NCBI GenBank assembly: GCA_002719675.1
Contig: PBID01000017.1
Coordinates: 1 to 62,075 of the forward strand
Reading direction: 5' to 3'
Length of the DNA: 62,075 nucleotides
From: Chloroflexota bacterium
GTDB taxonomy: Bacteria > Chloroflexota > Dehalococcoidia > Lucifugimonadales > GCA-2719675
In this document: in pieces, positions 34,548 to 44,092 of the stretch
Position numbering within the stretch: the stretch's first letter is position 1
Layout of the letters: the number at the start of each line of letters is the position of its first letter
Made by a program: the position numbers and the translations under genes
Notes under the pieces: generated by a model
Seen by the model: only the letters and a program-made list of their open reading frames with translations
The model's database searches: none
Told to the model about the DNA's origin: nothing

Positions 34548-34733
34548 ATGCCGTTTAACTTAGGACCAACTGAACTCATTATTGTTTTAGTAATAGTGAT
34601 GATACTTTTCGGTGTTGGGAAACTACCGGAAATTGGAGGAGCTGTAGGAAAAGCTCTTAGGGAATTTAAAGAATCTCAAAAGTCTGATAAAGAAAAAACT
34701 AACAAAACAAAGGACGATGTAGCTAACAAATAG
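34548..34733 (+). CDS. tatA: Sec-independent translocase subunit TatA
   Basis: The 61-residue protein has the TatA plan: a single N-terminal membrane helix (LGPTELIIVLVIVMILFGVG), the FG hinge, KLPEIGGAVGKALREFK amphipathic helix and a charged tail. It forms the protein-conducting part of the Tat system. GGAGAT precedes the ATG. It is separate from the tatB-like/tatC pair at 43077. Confidence 0.95.
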   Translation: MPFNLGPTELIIVLVIVMILFGVGKLPEIGGAVGKALREFKESQKSDKEKTNKTKDDVANK

Positions 34734-34921
34734 CTGTATCCCAATTTAAATAAATCTCTTTTAGATTATGAAAGTCTTTGAATCGGGATACTTCATTATA
34801 TATATCAGATCGCAATGAAAATTAAGTTGAAATATATGATAAATATCCAACCTGAAAGATGGCGTTAGCAATAAGAATTAATTGATAAGGATACTATACT
34901 TCTTGCTATTTTTGGCAATAA

Positions 34922-35749
34922 TTAAGACCCAGTAAAACCACAAAATTCTTCATAATCTATTAACTCTGTTACCGTGGGATTATCGCCACATAAAGGACAT
35001 TTTGGATTCTTATGAATTTTCAATTCTCTAAATTCCATAGTTAATCCATCTATTAAAAGAAGCCTTCCCGACAGAGAAGAACCTATCCCCATTATAATCT
35101 TTACAGTTTCTGTAGCTTGAATTGTGCCAACCAATCCAGGTAGCATGCCTAATACGCCAGCTTCTGCGCAACTAGGGACTTCACCAGGAGGGGGAGGTTC
35201 CGGGAACAAACATCGATAGCAACCATTTCCAGGCAAATAAACTGTTGCCTGTCCATCAAAAATTAAAATACTACCATCCACTAAAGGTTTATTATTTAAG
35301 TAAGATGCATCATTTGTTAAATATCTTGCAGGGAAATTATCTGCTCCATTAATTATCACATCATACTTAGAAATAATTTCCATAGCGTTATCAGAATTTA
35401 AAGGTTCTTCATGATTAACTACATTTACATCTGGATTATATGCTTTTAATGTTTCAGTTGCAGAAACAACTTTTCTTTTGCCAACATCGCTATCATAATG
35501 CAGAATTTGTCTTTGTAAATTTGTAATATCAACTGTATCAAAATCTACTATTCCAATAGTTCCAACACCAGCCAAAGCTAAATATATTGCTACAGGAGAT
35601 CCTAATCCACCTGCACCGACAATCAAAACCTTAGAATTCAACATTTTTCGCTGACCATTACTACCTACTGTAGGCATAATTATATGTCTGCTATATCTTT
35701 GAACTTGATGAGGAGTCAATGGTTTTAAAATTTGATCATTTGACATCAT
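34922..35749 (-). CDS. MoeB/ThiF-family E1-like adenylyltransferase
   Basis: The 275-residue product shows RYSRHIIMPTVGSNGQRK, nucleotide loop VLIVGAGGLGSPVAIYL, VDFDTVDITNLQRQ and two zinc-binding pairs (CYRC and CPLC). A cysteine in PSCAEAGVLG matches the catalytic thioester or persulfide residue. These enzymes adenylate the C-terminal Gly-Gly of sulfur-carrier proteins for molybdopterin or thiamine synthesis. MoeB versus ThiF cannot be settled, as no cofactor genes are adjacent. GGAG precedes the ATG pair at 35749. Confidence 0.85.
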   Translation of the reverse strand: MMSNDQILKPLTPHQVQRYSRHIIMPTVGSNGQRKMLNSKVLIVGAGGLGSPVAIYLALAGVGTIGIVDFDTVDITNLQRQILHYDSDVGKRKVVSATETLKAYNPDVNVVNHEEPLNSDNAMEIISKYDVIINGADNFPARYLTNDASYLNNKPLVDGSILIFDGQATVYLPGNGCYRCLFPEPPPPGEVPSCAEAGVLGMLPGLVGTIQATETVKIIMGIGSSLSGRLLLIDGLTMEFRELKIHKNPKCPLCGDNPTVTELIDYEEFCGFTGS

Positions 35750-35919
35750 CTAAACTCCATGTTGAATAAAAGTTAATTTAATTTGCTACTCACTTGAGTA
35801 TATCATGGGACTCCGAAAGCTATAAACAATTAATTTTTAAAAGCAAAAATATATACAAAAGCATTGGTGAATTGTATTATAGATTTCTAATTTATATCTA
35901 AATTTTACAGGAACAAAAA

Positions 35920-37770
35920 ATGAAATCTCCGTACCAAGGCTCTATTCAAGAGTATGATGTTTTAGAAAAAAAAGATGTAATGGTTGAAATGAGAGATGGA
36001 GTCAAACTAGCGTGTGATATTTATTTGCCATCTAATAAAAATAAGATAATTAACAAAAAATTTCCTGTCTTACTAACTCGAACTCCATACAATAAAACTA
36101 GAGACTTTGTTGATGGAAGGTTTTTCGCCCGAAGAGGTTATGTTTATGTAGCTCAAGACGTCAGAGGACGTTTCAACTCAGAAGGAATATGGTATGCCTT
36201 CGCTAAAGAAGCTCCCGATGGATACGATACTGTTGAATGGATAGCACAACAAGAATGGTCTAATGGTAAAATAGGTACTTTAGGAAGCTCCTATGCAGGG
36301 AGTGACCAATCGGCACTTGCGACTTTAAACCCACCACATTTAAGCACAATGATCGTGGCTGTGGGAGCATCTAATTACTATGACAGCTCTATGCGACAAA
36401 ATGGTGTTCTAGAACAAAGATTCATTGTTTATGCATATAGTATGGCAATCAGCAGTAAAGAAGCTGCTGCTAACCCTGCTTTAAAAAATGCACTAATTAA
36501 AGTATTTACCCAAGATATTGAAAGCTTAGTTGATAATTTACCAATCAAAAAAAATGCAACAATTCTTAGAGAGCTTCCTTCATACGAACAATGGGCAATA
36601 GATATCTCTACAATTTCAGAATATGACGATTATTGGAAACAGCGAGGATATGCTATTTCTGAGTATTATAAAGAACATGCAGACGTACCATCTCTATATC
36701 TAGGAGGGTGGTATGACTCATATGCTAGAAACACATGTGAAAGTTATATTGAACTATCTAAAATCAAATCATCTCCTCAAGTTCTTCTCATGGGACCTTG
36801 GATTCATGGAGGTTGGCAAGATAGCTTTTCAGGAGAAGTAGACTTTGGAAATGATTCTGTAATTAATTATAACGATACCAGATTAGCTTGGTTTGATTGC
36901 TATTTAAAAGGATTAACTACAGAATTTTCCAAGTGCAATCCTGTGAAAATTTTTACTATGGGTGGTGGACCTGCTGATAGAGTTACCTTAGGATCCCCTC
37001 GTTTACAAACTGACTACCCAGGAATGTTATCTCATGGAGGTTGTTGGAAAGAATATTCTGACTGGCCTCTCCCAAAGACAAAATTTACTAAATATTTCAT
37101 ACATTCAGATGGCTCTTTATCATGTGACGTACCGAATAATAATGATTCAGAATTTACTTCATATGATTTTGATCCCAAAAATCCTGTCCCAACAATCGGA
37201 GGAGGAATTTCTGCAGCAAACGCCATAATGGTACCTGGTGCATTTGACCAAAGAGGACGTCCTGATTTTCATGGATGTAAGAATCAGCTACCTTTAAACA
37301 CTAGACATGATATTTTAAGCTTCCAAACAGAAACCTTAACTAAACCAATTGAAATTACTGGACCAATTAAAATGCATTTGTTTGCTTCGTCATCAGCTGT
37401 TGATACTGATTTTACCTGTAAATTATTAGACATTTACCCTCCTGATTCTGAATATCCTGAAGGATTGTCTATAAATATAACAGATTCAATTATTAGGGGT
37501 AGATACAGAAGCAATACTGGCAAAAGTGAATTGTTAGAACCAGAAAAAATTTATGAATTTATATTTGAATTATATCCAACTTCAAACATCTTCAATTCCG
37601 GACATAAAATCAGAATTGATATTAGTAGCAGTAATTGGCCAAGATTCGATGTAAATCCCAACACTGGTCAAAATCTCGGTTCAAACAGCACATCTTTAAT
37701 AGCAAAACAAACGATATTTCACTCTGCAAATAAAGCATCTCATATCACCTTACCCATAATTGAATCATAA
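35920..37770 (+). CDS. CocE/NonD-family serine hydrolase
   Basis: The 616-residue protein has an alpha/beta-hydrolase domain with nucleophile motif GSSYAGSDQSA, an Asp-bearing SLYLGGWYDSYARN segment and His in GPWIHGGW, followed by a C-terminal jelly-roll domain (from about DILSFQTETL). This is the X-Pro dipeptidyl-peptidase (S15)/cocaine esterase fold. Members hydrolyse esters, amides or acylated peptides. There is no signal peptide, so it is probably cytoplasmic. GGAA precedes the ATG. The gene stands alone. Confidence 0.85.
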   Translation: MKSPYQGSIQEYDVLEKKDVMVEMRDGVKLACDIYLPSNKNKIINKKFPVLLTRTPYNKTRDFVDGRFFARRGYVYVAQDVRGRFNSEGIWYAFAKEAPDGYDTVEWIAQQEWSNGKIGTLGSSYAGSDQSALATLNPPHLSTMIVAVGASNYYDSSMRQNGVLEQRFIVYAYSMAISSKEAAANPALKNALIKVFTQDIESLVDNLPIKKNATILRELPSYEQWAIDISTISEYDDYWKQRGYAISEYYKEHADVPSLYLGGWYDSYARNTCESYIELSKIKSSPQVLLMGPWIHGGWQDSFSGEVDFGNDSVINYNDTRLAWFDCYLKGLTTEFSKCNPVKIFTMGGGPADRVTLGSPRLQTDYPGMLSHGGCWKEYSDWPLPKTKFTKYFIHSDGSLSCDVPNNNDSEFTSYDFDPKNPVPTIGGGISAANAIMVPGAFDQRGRPDFHGCKNQLPLNTRHDILSFQTETLTKPIEITGPIKMHLFASSSAVDTDFTCKLLDIYPPDSEYPEGLSINITDSIIRGRYRSNTGKSELLEPEKIYEFIFELYPTSNIFNSGHKIRIDISSSNWPRFDVNPNTGQNLGSNSTSLIAKQTIFHSANKASHITLPIIES

Positions 37771-37784
37771 AAAATTATTTCATG

Positions 37785-39809
37785 TCAGTTTGAATTTTCA
37801 TTCATCTGTTCAACTAATTTTTGAAATAAATGAGCAGGTACATCTTCGTAGTGATCAAACTCCATTGCAAAAGTTCCTCTACCTTGAGTAACAGAACGTA
37901 AATCCATTGAATATCTCAATAGTTCAGATTGTGGAGCTTCAGCATTAATAATAGTCGTCCCGTTACCGTTAGGTTCCATACCTAAAATTTTAGCCCGTTT
38001 ACCATTTAAGTCACTAATCACATCACCTGTATCTAAATCCGGAACTGTGACAGCAATTTTCATTACTGGTTCTAATAAAACGGGATTTGCCTGTTTAACA
38101 CAATCTGAAAAAGCATGTTCTCCAGCAATTTCAAAACATATACCTGAAGAATCTACAGGATGAAAACTCCCATCATAAAGGGTCACTTTTAAATCTACTA
38201 CAGGAAATCCAGAAATCACTCCATTACCTATAGCCTTATTACAACCTTTTTCAACGGAAGGAATATATTCTTTAGGTACAGCTCCTCCAACAACCTTATC
38301 TGTAAACTGAAATCCAGAACCTCTAGATAAAGGCTCCACTTCCAAACAAACGTGCGCAAATTGACCGTGGCCACCACTTTGTTTTTTATGACGATATTCA
38401 GCTTTTGCTAAATTTCCAACAGTTTCTTTATAAGCCACTTTTGGAAATTTCGATTCAATTTCAACTCCAAATTTACGTTTTATTTTTTCTAAAGAAATAT
38501 CAATATGAACATCACCTAATCCACCTAATAACAATTCTAAAGTATCATTATTTCTACTCAAATTTAAACTAGGATCTTCCTCAACAATTTTATTTAAGGA
38601 AGATGTAATTTTATCTAAGTCTGATTTGGTTTTCGGAGATACAGCCATTTTATGTATAGGGTCTGGGAAAAAAATATCCTTAAATTGGATACTGTTTTCC
38701 TTAACTGAGATTGTATCGCTAGTTAAAGTAGACGCCATTTTAGCAACTGCTCCAATATCACCAGCAACTAATTCAGAAACTGGTTTTTGCTCTTTCCCAA
38801 CCATTACATAAAGCTGGCCTACTCTTTCATTTTTTGATTGCTTAGAATTCCAAATTGAAGAATCACTATTTAAAACACCACTATATACACGTACATAGGA
38901 CAATTTACCAACAAATGGATCAGCTGTAGTTTTAAACACGAAAGAAGACAGAATATTGGATTTAGGTTCAACAGCATCATCATTAGCACCTTCAGCTAAA
39001 ATTCTAACGTCTGATTCGACTGGTGAAGGCATTAAATCAACAATAGAATCCAATAATTCAGTTACTCCTACTTCATTAATTGCTGAACCTACCAAAACTG
39101 GAATTATTGAACGAGATTTCACTGCACTTTTCAAAGCTAACAAAAGCTCACTACTTGATATCTCCTCACCTTCTAAATACTTTAAAGTCAAATCATCATC
39201 GGTCTCTGCTATAACTTCAATTAACTTTTCTTTAGCATCAATAAAATTTTGATCAGAAGAATCTTCATTTTTCCCCAATAAATTTATTGCTTTTGTAAAG
39301 CTATTCTCAGCACCATTAGGTATTTGAATAGGAACACATTTTCTTCCAAATTTTTCAATAATTTCATCAACAACAGCATTGAAATCTGTGTTTTCTCTCT
39401 CTAGTTTATTAATAAATATACATTGAGGTAATTTTTGCTCTTCTGATAAATCCCACATTTGAATAGTACCAACTTCAACACCAGACGAAGCAGATACAAC
39501 CAATATTGAAGAATCAGCCACACTTAAAGCAGACATTACTTCTCCGCGAAAGTCTGAATATCCTGGGGAATCAATAATATTAATTTTATTGTTTCTCCAA
39601 TCACAAGGTACTATAGAAGTTTGAACGCTAGACTGCCTTTTGATCTCTTCAGGTTCATGATCAGAAACGGTGTTACCATCCAAAATAGTGCCTAATCTTG
39701 AAATAGCTCCACTAATATGAATTGCAGCTTCCGATAAAATAGTTTTCCCAGCGGAAGAATGGGACAAAAACACAACATTCCTAATTAAATCAGAACTAAT
39801 ACTAGCCAT
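37785..39809 (-). CDS. elongation factor G-like GTPase (EF-G2 type)
   Basis: The 674-residue protein has EF-G domain order but divergent GTPase motifs: SHSSAGKTIL for G1, QSSVQTSIVP for switch I, IIDSPGYSDF for G3 and NKLERE for G4. These changes are characteristic of the EF-G-like group, whose role in translation is not established. Domain IV shows KQSGGHGQFAHVCLEVEPL and domain V ETSL-type residues near TQGRGTFAMEFDHYEDVP. GGAG is seven bases before ATG 39809. A canonical EF-G gene is presumably elsewhere. Confidence 0.88.
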   Translation of the reverse strand: MASISSDLIRNVVFLSHSSAGKTILSEAAIHISGAISRLGTILDGNTVSDHEPEEIKRQSSVQTSIVPCDWRNNKINIIDSPGYSDFRGEVMSALSVADSSILVVSASSGVEVGTIQMWDLSEEQKLPQCIFINKLERENTDFNAVVDEIIEKFGRKCVPIQIPNGAENSFTKAINLLGKNEDSSDQNFIDAKEKLIEVIAETDDDLTLKYLEGEEISSSELLLALKSAVKSRSIIPVLVGSAINEVGVTELLDSIVDLMPSPVESDVRILAEGANDDAVEPKSNILSSFVFKTTADPFVGKLSYVRVYSGVLNSDSSIWNSKQSKNERVGQLYVMVGKEQKPVSELVAGDIGAVAKMASTLTSDTISVKENSIQFKDIFFPDPIHKMAVSPKTKSDLDKITSSLNKIVEEDPSLNLSRNNDTLELLLGGLGDVHIDISLEKIKRKFGVEIESKFPKVAYKETVGNLAKAEYRHKKQSGGHGQFAHVCLEVEPLSRGSGFQFTDKVVGGAVPKEYIPSVEKGCNKAIGNGVISGFPVVDLKVTLYDGSFHPVDSSGICFEIAGEHAFSDCVKQANPVLLEPVMKIAVTVPDLDTGDVISDLNGKRAKILGMEPNGNGTTIINAEAPQSELLRYSMDLRSVTQGRGTFAMEFDHYEDVPAHLFQKLVEQMNENSN

Positions 39810-39883
39810 AGAAAAACTCCACTTTACTGAAAATTTAAAAATGTAAATCTTAAAAATTAGGAGTAAGTAAATGTTGATTACAA

Positions 39884-40072
39884 TTACTTAAATTTGCGTC
39901 TTCTCAGTCTCCTCAAACTTCTAGCTCTATCTAACCGAGCTTGTTCTCCCCTGGATCTGAAATAACGACGATTTCGAAGTTCTTTCATGATTCCAGATCT
40001 TTGCATAGAACTTTGAAATCTTTTAAGTAATCCTTCCCCATCCTCTCCTTCACGAATCCTCACATATGACAA
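39884..40072 (-). CDS. rpsU: 30S ribosomal protein S21
   Basis: The 62-residue basic protein begins SYVRIREGEDGEGLLKRFQ and continues with GIMKELRNRRYF and an Arg-rich tail, the S21 pattern. It binds near the 3' end of 16S rRNA and affects initiation. The start is TTG 40072, with AGGAGG five bases upstream. Confidence 0.93.
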   Translation of the reverse strand: MSYVRIREGEDGEGLLKRFQSSMQRSGIMKELRNRRYFRSRGEQARLDRARSLRRLRRRKFK

Positions 40073-40572
40073 CGGTTCCTCCTAAAATTAAAATCGTATA
40101 CATATAATAACATACCGATATTGGTGTCTAAGTTTATCATGTCCAAAAAATATAGTTAACAAGTAAGTTAACAATTGGTAGTTAAAAAATTTAAAAAAAT
40201 TATAGAAGAAACCAAAATACATTTTAAAACTACTCAAACAATGAAAAATAATTTTCAAATTTCCTGATATCTCATATTTTGCATGTTCAAATTTAATATT
40301 TTTGTAAAAATCTATCAATAAATACATTTTTTTTACAAAATATAATATTTTTCCAATATATATATTGACAAATTTTTATATTTATCCGAAAATTTTGGAG
40401 TGCTTTGGGGGTATGATTCCCATAAAAATACTGTTTTTGCTCGTTTTAATTAGCAGTCAATGCTTTGTATAGCTTTACAATAAATACATAGCAAAACGAG
40501 TGCCAGTCATTTTGTGTGATAAATGCCACCTACCAAAATTCGCATAAGCGATAAATAATTTGGAGGCTGGAA
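40073..40572. other. 500-bp AT-rich gap with leader region
   Basis: This gap separates rpsU (minus) from the zinc-ribbon gene (plus). It holds a promoter candidate at 40365-40393, an inverted repeat CTCGTTTT (40440-40447) / AAAACGAG (40493-40500), and the ribosome site GGAGG at 40562-40566. A 79-codon minus frame at 40088-40327 has no credible features. Confidence 0.6.
40365..40393 (+). promoter_or_regulatory. promoter candidate for zinc-ribbon gene
   Basis: TTGACA (40365-40370), 17 bases, GAAAAT (40388-40393) in a very AT-rich setting. It would leave a leader of about 170 bases, which contains the 8-bp inverted repeat. Confidence 0.45.
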
Positions 40573-41007
40573 ATGGTCATTGCTGTAAAAGCGAATCCGT
40601 CGCATTCAGTTATTGTTGATAAAAAAACACACTGTAAAAGGTGTGATTCTAAACTTTTTATGGGCGATTATGAACCAGAATGCTTAAACTGCGGGTACGC
40701 GGAATATTCTTATACTCAAGCAAAATTACCCAAAAATAAAAGAGGTATATTGAGTACAGCTACAAGATTTATAATCAGATATTCTGGAGAATTTGCCAAC
40801 CTGGCTCAAACTCTAGCTCACGTAAAATTGGTGAGATCTGGTCATAAAGTGGTTTATGATGTGAAGTGTCCGTTTTGTGAAAAACATATGGACCAAACAT
40901 CTTTGTCCGGTAAAAGACCTGACATGAGAGAACAAAGATATAAATGTCCAAGCGGACATAGGTTATCTTTAATTCCAAACCACCGTGGTGTACTTGGCTG
41001 GAGATAA
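40573..41007 (+). CDS. double zinc-ribbon protein of unknown function
   Basis: The 144-residue protein contains two metal-binding modules: an N-terminal CKRC...CLNC pair and a C-terminal CPFC...CPSGH cluster. Between lies a basic helical stretch (GILSTATRFIIRYSGEF, TLAHVKLVRSGHKV) that could bind nucleic acid. I recognise no named family. GGAGG lies seven bases before the ATG. The long leader with an inverted repeat suggests post-transcriptional control. A DNA- or RNA-binding role is inference only. Confidence 0.7.
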   Translation: MVIAVKANPSHSVIVDKKTHCKRCDSKLFMGDYEPECLNCGYAEYSYTQAKLPKNKRGILSTATRFIIRYSGEFANLAQTLAHVKLVRSGHKVVYDVKCPFCEKHMDQTSLSGKRPDMREQRYKCPSGHRLSLIPNHRGVLGWR

Positions 41008-41120
41008 GAATTAGAAAAAAATAATTCATTGTGATTTTAGATATCTAAAATGATTTTACGAAAGATATCTGGAATTTCTTTTGAGAAAAAATATCTTGGA
41101 TTTGTGCTATAGTCTATAGA

Positions 41121-41987
41121 ATGGATCAACCAGAAAAAAATCTCAAAAACAAATCTCAAAAAATAAGGTTCATTTGTGATTTTTCGCCTCCAAAAGGAAG
41201 CGATCCCAATCTGATCAAACAAGCCGAACAACTATCTACAGATTATATCTCAATAGCATATAATCCCGGAAAATCTGTAGGAGCTAACTCCGCTTTTACT
41301 GCGTATCTAATTAAAAAAAAATTTAAAAAAAACGTCATATTTACTTTAGCTACCCGGGATATGAACACACTTGCTATACAAAGTTATTTAGTAGGTGCAA
41401 ATTTACTAGGCCTTAACAACGTAATTGTACTTAGAGGCGATCCATTAAACCAAAAAGAAAAAGATATCATGAGTGAAATTCATGATATATCTACAACCGA
41501 AACAATTTCATCAATAAAAAATTTAAATTCAGGAAAAGATTTCAAAAACAAATCTCTTAAATCAAAAACTGATTTCAGAGTTGGTGCAACAGTAGATTTA
41601 TGGAAAAATTTTGAGAATGAGAAAAAATTAACCCGTTCAAAAATTGAGTCAGGTGTAGATTTTTTAATATTTCAGCCTATATTCAATCCCAATTTATTGA
41701 TTGAGTTCCTAACCTTATATAGAAAATCATACGGAGAAGAAATTAAAGTCCCCCTATTTATCGGATTACAAATGCTAGAACAAAATAGTCTGTGTTTTTC
41801 CAAAATACCTCAATGGATATCAAACGATCTATCTAATGGCAGAAATGGCATTTCTATATCTGAAGAAATCCTAGAAAATTTCATATCTGAAGGTTTCACA
41901 TCCATTTATTTAGTCCCAGCGATATTCAAAGATGGGAAAAGAAACTATAAAACAGCAAAATGTATTTTAGATAAATATAATTTTTAG
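41121..41987 (+). CDS. methylenetetrahydrofolate reductase-like protein
   Basis: The 288-residue product fits the MTHFR barrel: ICDFSPPKGSDPN (instead of the usual S-F-E-x-x-P-P), YISIAYNPG, VIFTLATRDMNTLAIQSYLVGANLLGLNNVIVLRGD and VGATVDLWKNFE. MetF reduces 5,10-methylene-THF to 5-methyl-THF with FAD. It is shorter and more diverged than E. coli MetF and may be a MetF-like partner protein. Its last four bases overlap the end of convergent lipA. Confidence 0.75.
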   Translation: MDQPEKNLKNKSQKIRFICDFSPPKGSDPNLIKQAEQLSTDYISIAYNPGKSVGANSAFTAYLIKKKFKKNVIFTLATRDMNTLAIQSYLVGANLLGLNNVIVLRGDPLNQKEKDIMSEIHDISTTETISSIKNLNSGKDFKNKSLKSKTDFRVGATVDLWKNFENEKKLTRSKIESGVDFLIFQPIFNPNLLIEFLTLYRKSYGEEIKVPLFIGLQMLEQNSLCFSKIPQWISNDLSNGRNGISISEEILENFISEGFTSIYLVPAIFKDGKRNYKTAKCILDKYNF

Positions 41988-42856
41988 CTCATATCTTTAA
42001 CGGCTGCTTCATGTTGTTCAGCTGCGTGATAAGAACTACGAACAAGTGGACCTGCAAAAACATGACTAAAACCTAATTCAAAACCAATATCTTGAAGAGA
42101 AGAAAATTCTTCGGGAGTATACCACTTAGATAATGCAACATGTTTTTGACTTGGTCTTAAATATTGACCTATTGTTAACACATCACACCCAACTGACCTT
42201 AATTCTTCCATAGTTTCAATAATTTCATCCCAAGTTTCACCCAACCCAACCATCATACCTGACTTGGTAACAATATTTGAATTAATCTTCTTAGAATCAC
42301 TTAAAAGCTTTATAGATTGATCAAAATTTCCTTGAGGTCTAACTCTGGTAAAAATACGCCTTACGCTTTCAATATTATGATTCAATGTGTCCGGATTTGA
42401 TTCAATTATCGTTACCAATGCTTCATGATTTCCTTGAAAATCTGGAATTAATACCTCAATTTTACAATCATCAACTTGTTTGCGGACCTGCTTTACACAT
42501 TGGGAAAATATGAATGACCCACCATCAGGCAAATCATCTCTATTAACTGAAGTAATCACTACGTATTTTAAGCCCATTTTCTTAACAGACTGAGCAAGTC
42601 TAGTAGGTTCTGTTAAATCCAATCCAATTGGTTTGCCAGTTTTCACAGCACAGTAAGCACATGCTCTAGTACATGTATCACCTAGAATCATAAATGTAGC
42701 AGTTTTCCTATCCCAACAACCACCAATATTAGGACACTTTGCCTCTTCACAAACGGTATGCAACTCATTTTCTCGAAACAAATTACGTAATTCTATATAA
42801 TTTTTGCTAGAAGGAGCTTTAACTTTAAACCAATCTGGCAACTTTCTTGTAGTCAC
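41984..42856 (-). CDS. lipA: lipoyl synthase
   Basis: The 290-residue radical-SAM enzyme inserts two sulfurs into protein-bound octanoyl groups. The SAM cluster motif CTRACAYC and the auxiliary cluster CEEAKCPNIGGCW are intact, as is the C-terminal RSSYHA serine ligand. A frame from TTG 42868 exists, but that codon is part of TTGGAG, which lies six bases before GTG 42856 (VTTRKLPDWFK); GTG is preferred. lipB is at 54194, so octanoyl transfer and sulfur insertion are both encoded here. Confidence 0.96.
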   Translation of the reverse strand: MTTRKLPDWFKVKAPSSKNYIELRNLFRENELHTVCEEAKCPNIGGCWDRKTATFMILGDTCTRACAYCAVKTGKPIGLDLTEPTRLAQSVKKMGLKYVVITSVNRDDLPDGGSFIFSQCVKQVRKQVDDCKIEVLIPDFQGNHEALVTIIESNPDTLNHNIESVRRIFTRVRPQGNFDQSIKLLSDSKKINSNIVTKSGMMVGLGETWDEIIETMEELRSVGCDVLTIGQYLRPSQKHVALSKWYTPEEFSSLQDIGFELGFSHVFAGPLVRSSYHAAEQHEAAVKDMS

Positions 42857-43076
42857 AAAAAACTCCAATTAAAATTTTTATCTTTGAAATAAATTCTTTC
42901 TAACTATATCAGATACAAAAAAAGTAGGACATAAGAAATATACCCTGAACTATCAAAACAAAAAAATTAATTAATAAAAACGCTATCTTAAAGGAAGTAT
43001 TCTCTGAGTATGACTAATATAGTAATATGAGAAATAGAAAATATTTGTATTAATTTCAAATTAAAGATAGGAAAAA

Positions 43077-43343
43077 ATGAATTTCATAGGAATAGGACCA
43101 ATAGAAATTATAGTAATCCTTTCGGTAGCTATAATCATTCTAGGACCAGAGAAAATCATACAAACTATCAAAAGTTTAACTAAAATTTACAAAGAAGTAA
43201 TCTCATACATTAACGGTATAGAAAAAATTAATTTAGATATTGATGACTCAGAGTCAATTCATAATGATGAAACATCCTTCACTATTGAAAAATCCGAAAA
43301 AAAATCTATTGAATCAGACAAAGATAAAACTTCAAACCATTAA
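43077..43343 (+). CDS. TatB-like Sec-independent translocase subunit
   Basis: The 88-residue protein has one N-terminal helix (IGIGPIEIIVILSVAIIILGPEK) with the G-P-x-E opening, the L-G-P-x-K hinge of TatB and an amphipathic helix (IIQTIKSLTKIYKEVISYI), then an acidic tail. TatB and TatA differ by details; LGP-E-K and location 21 bp before tatC favour TatB. It would recognise twin-arginine signals with TatC. Confidence 0.8.
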   Translation: MNFIGIGPIEIIVILSVAIIILGPEKIIQTIKSLTKIYKEVISYINGIEKINLDIDDSESIHNDETSFTIEKSEKKSIESDKDKTSNH

Positions 43344-43364
43344 CATTTGGATTCAGAGTATTAA

Positions 43365-44084
43365 TTGAACAATAATCAATCGACATTTTTAGAACATTTA
43401 TCAGAGCTAAAATCAAGACTGATAAAAATCTCACTATTTTTATTTTTATCTACAATAATTTGCTTTATTTTTCACCAACAAATTCTAACTGTTCTAATGT
43501 TACCTGCTTCTGGTTTCGAAGGAATTCCGGCACAAAAACCAATATATACTTCATTGACAGAATTCATTGGCATAGCAATGAAAGTTTCTTTATTTAGTGG
43601 ATTTATAGTTTCTCTGCCATTTTTAATTTATCAAATAATTATGTTTTCTGCCCCAGGCTTAACTGCAAAAGAAAAAAAATATGTGTATTTTTTAGCACCT
43701 TTCAGTCTTTTAGGATTTTTATCTGGTGCAGCTTTTACGTATTTTGTCTTACTCCCACCTTCTATCACTTTTTTACTAACTTTTGGTGACGACATAGCTT
43801 CTCCATTCATAAGCATAGGGAATTATATCAATTTAGTAGTCAGACTAATTTTTTGGATAGGATTAATTTTCGAAACTCCATTAGTGATGTTCTTTCTAGC
43901 TAAAATTGGACTTATCTCTCATAAAACTCTATCTAAAAACCGAAGATATGCAATAGTATTTTCTTTTGTACTCTCAGCAATAATTACCCCCACTATAGAT
44001 CCAATCAATCAGACACTAGTTGCGATACCAATTATCGTCATGTTCGAATTAGGATTGATATTAGCTAAAATTGCACAAAAATAA
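43365..44084 (+). CDS. tatC: Sec-independent translocase subunit TatC
   Basis: The 239-residue protein has six membrane helices and TatC landmarks: FLEHLSELKSRLIKISLF, LPFLIYQIIMFSAPGLTAKEKK (split as LPFLIYQIIMF and SAPGLTAKEKK), FGLIFETPL-like WIGLIFETPLVMFFL and RRYAIVFSFVLSAIITP. It is the receptor for folded, twin-arginine-tagged proteins. The start is TTG 43365; the gene follows the TatB-like gene by 21 bp. Confidence 0.95.
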   Translation: MNNNQSTFLEHLSELKSRLIKISLFLFLSTIICFIFHQQILTVLMLPASGFEGIPAQKPIYTSLTEFIGIAMKVSLFSGFIVSLPFLIYQIIMFSAPGLTAKEKKYVYFLAPFSLLGFLSGAAFTYFVLLPPSITFLLTFGDDIASPFISIGNYINLVVRLIFWIGLIFETPLVMFFLAKIGLISHKTLSKNRRYAIVFSFVLSAIITPTIDPINQTLVAIPIIVMFELGLILAKIAQK

Positions 44085-44092
44085 ACTCAACT

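Noticed and set aside
34736-34791. GTATCCC/GGGATAC inverted repeat after tatA
   Set aside because: Seven base pairs with a loop of about 42 bases and no T-run; too weak to call a terminator.
35787-35800. TACTCA-CT-TGAGTA palindrome between the MoeB-like and CocE genes
   Set aside because: Six-base arms are short for this AT-rich genome and nothing else supports an operator.
40088-40327. 79-codon minus-strand ORF upstream of rpsU
   Set aside because: AT-rich chance frame with no start signal, no domain and odd residue use; treated as intergenic.
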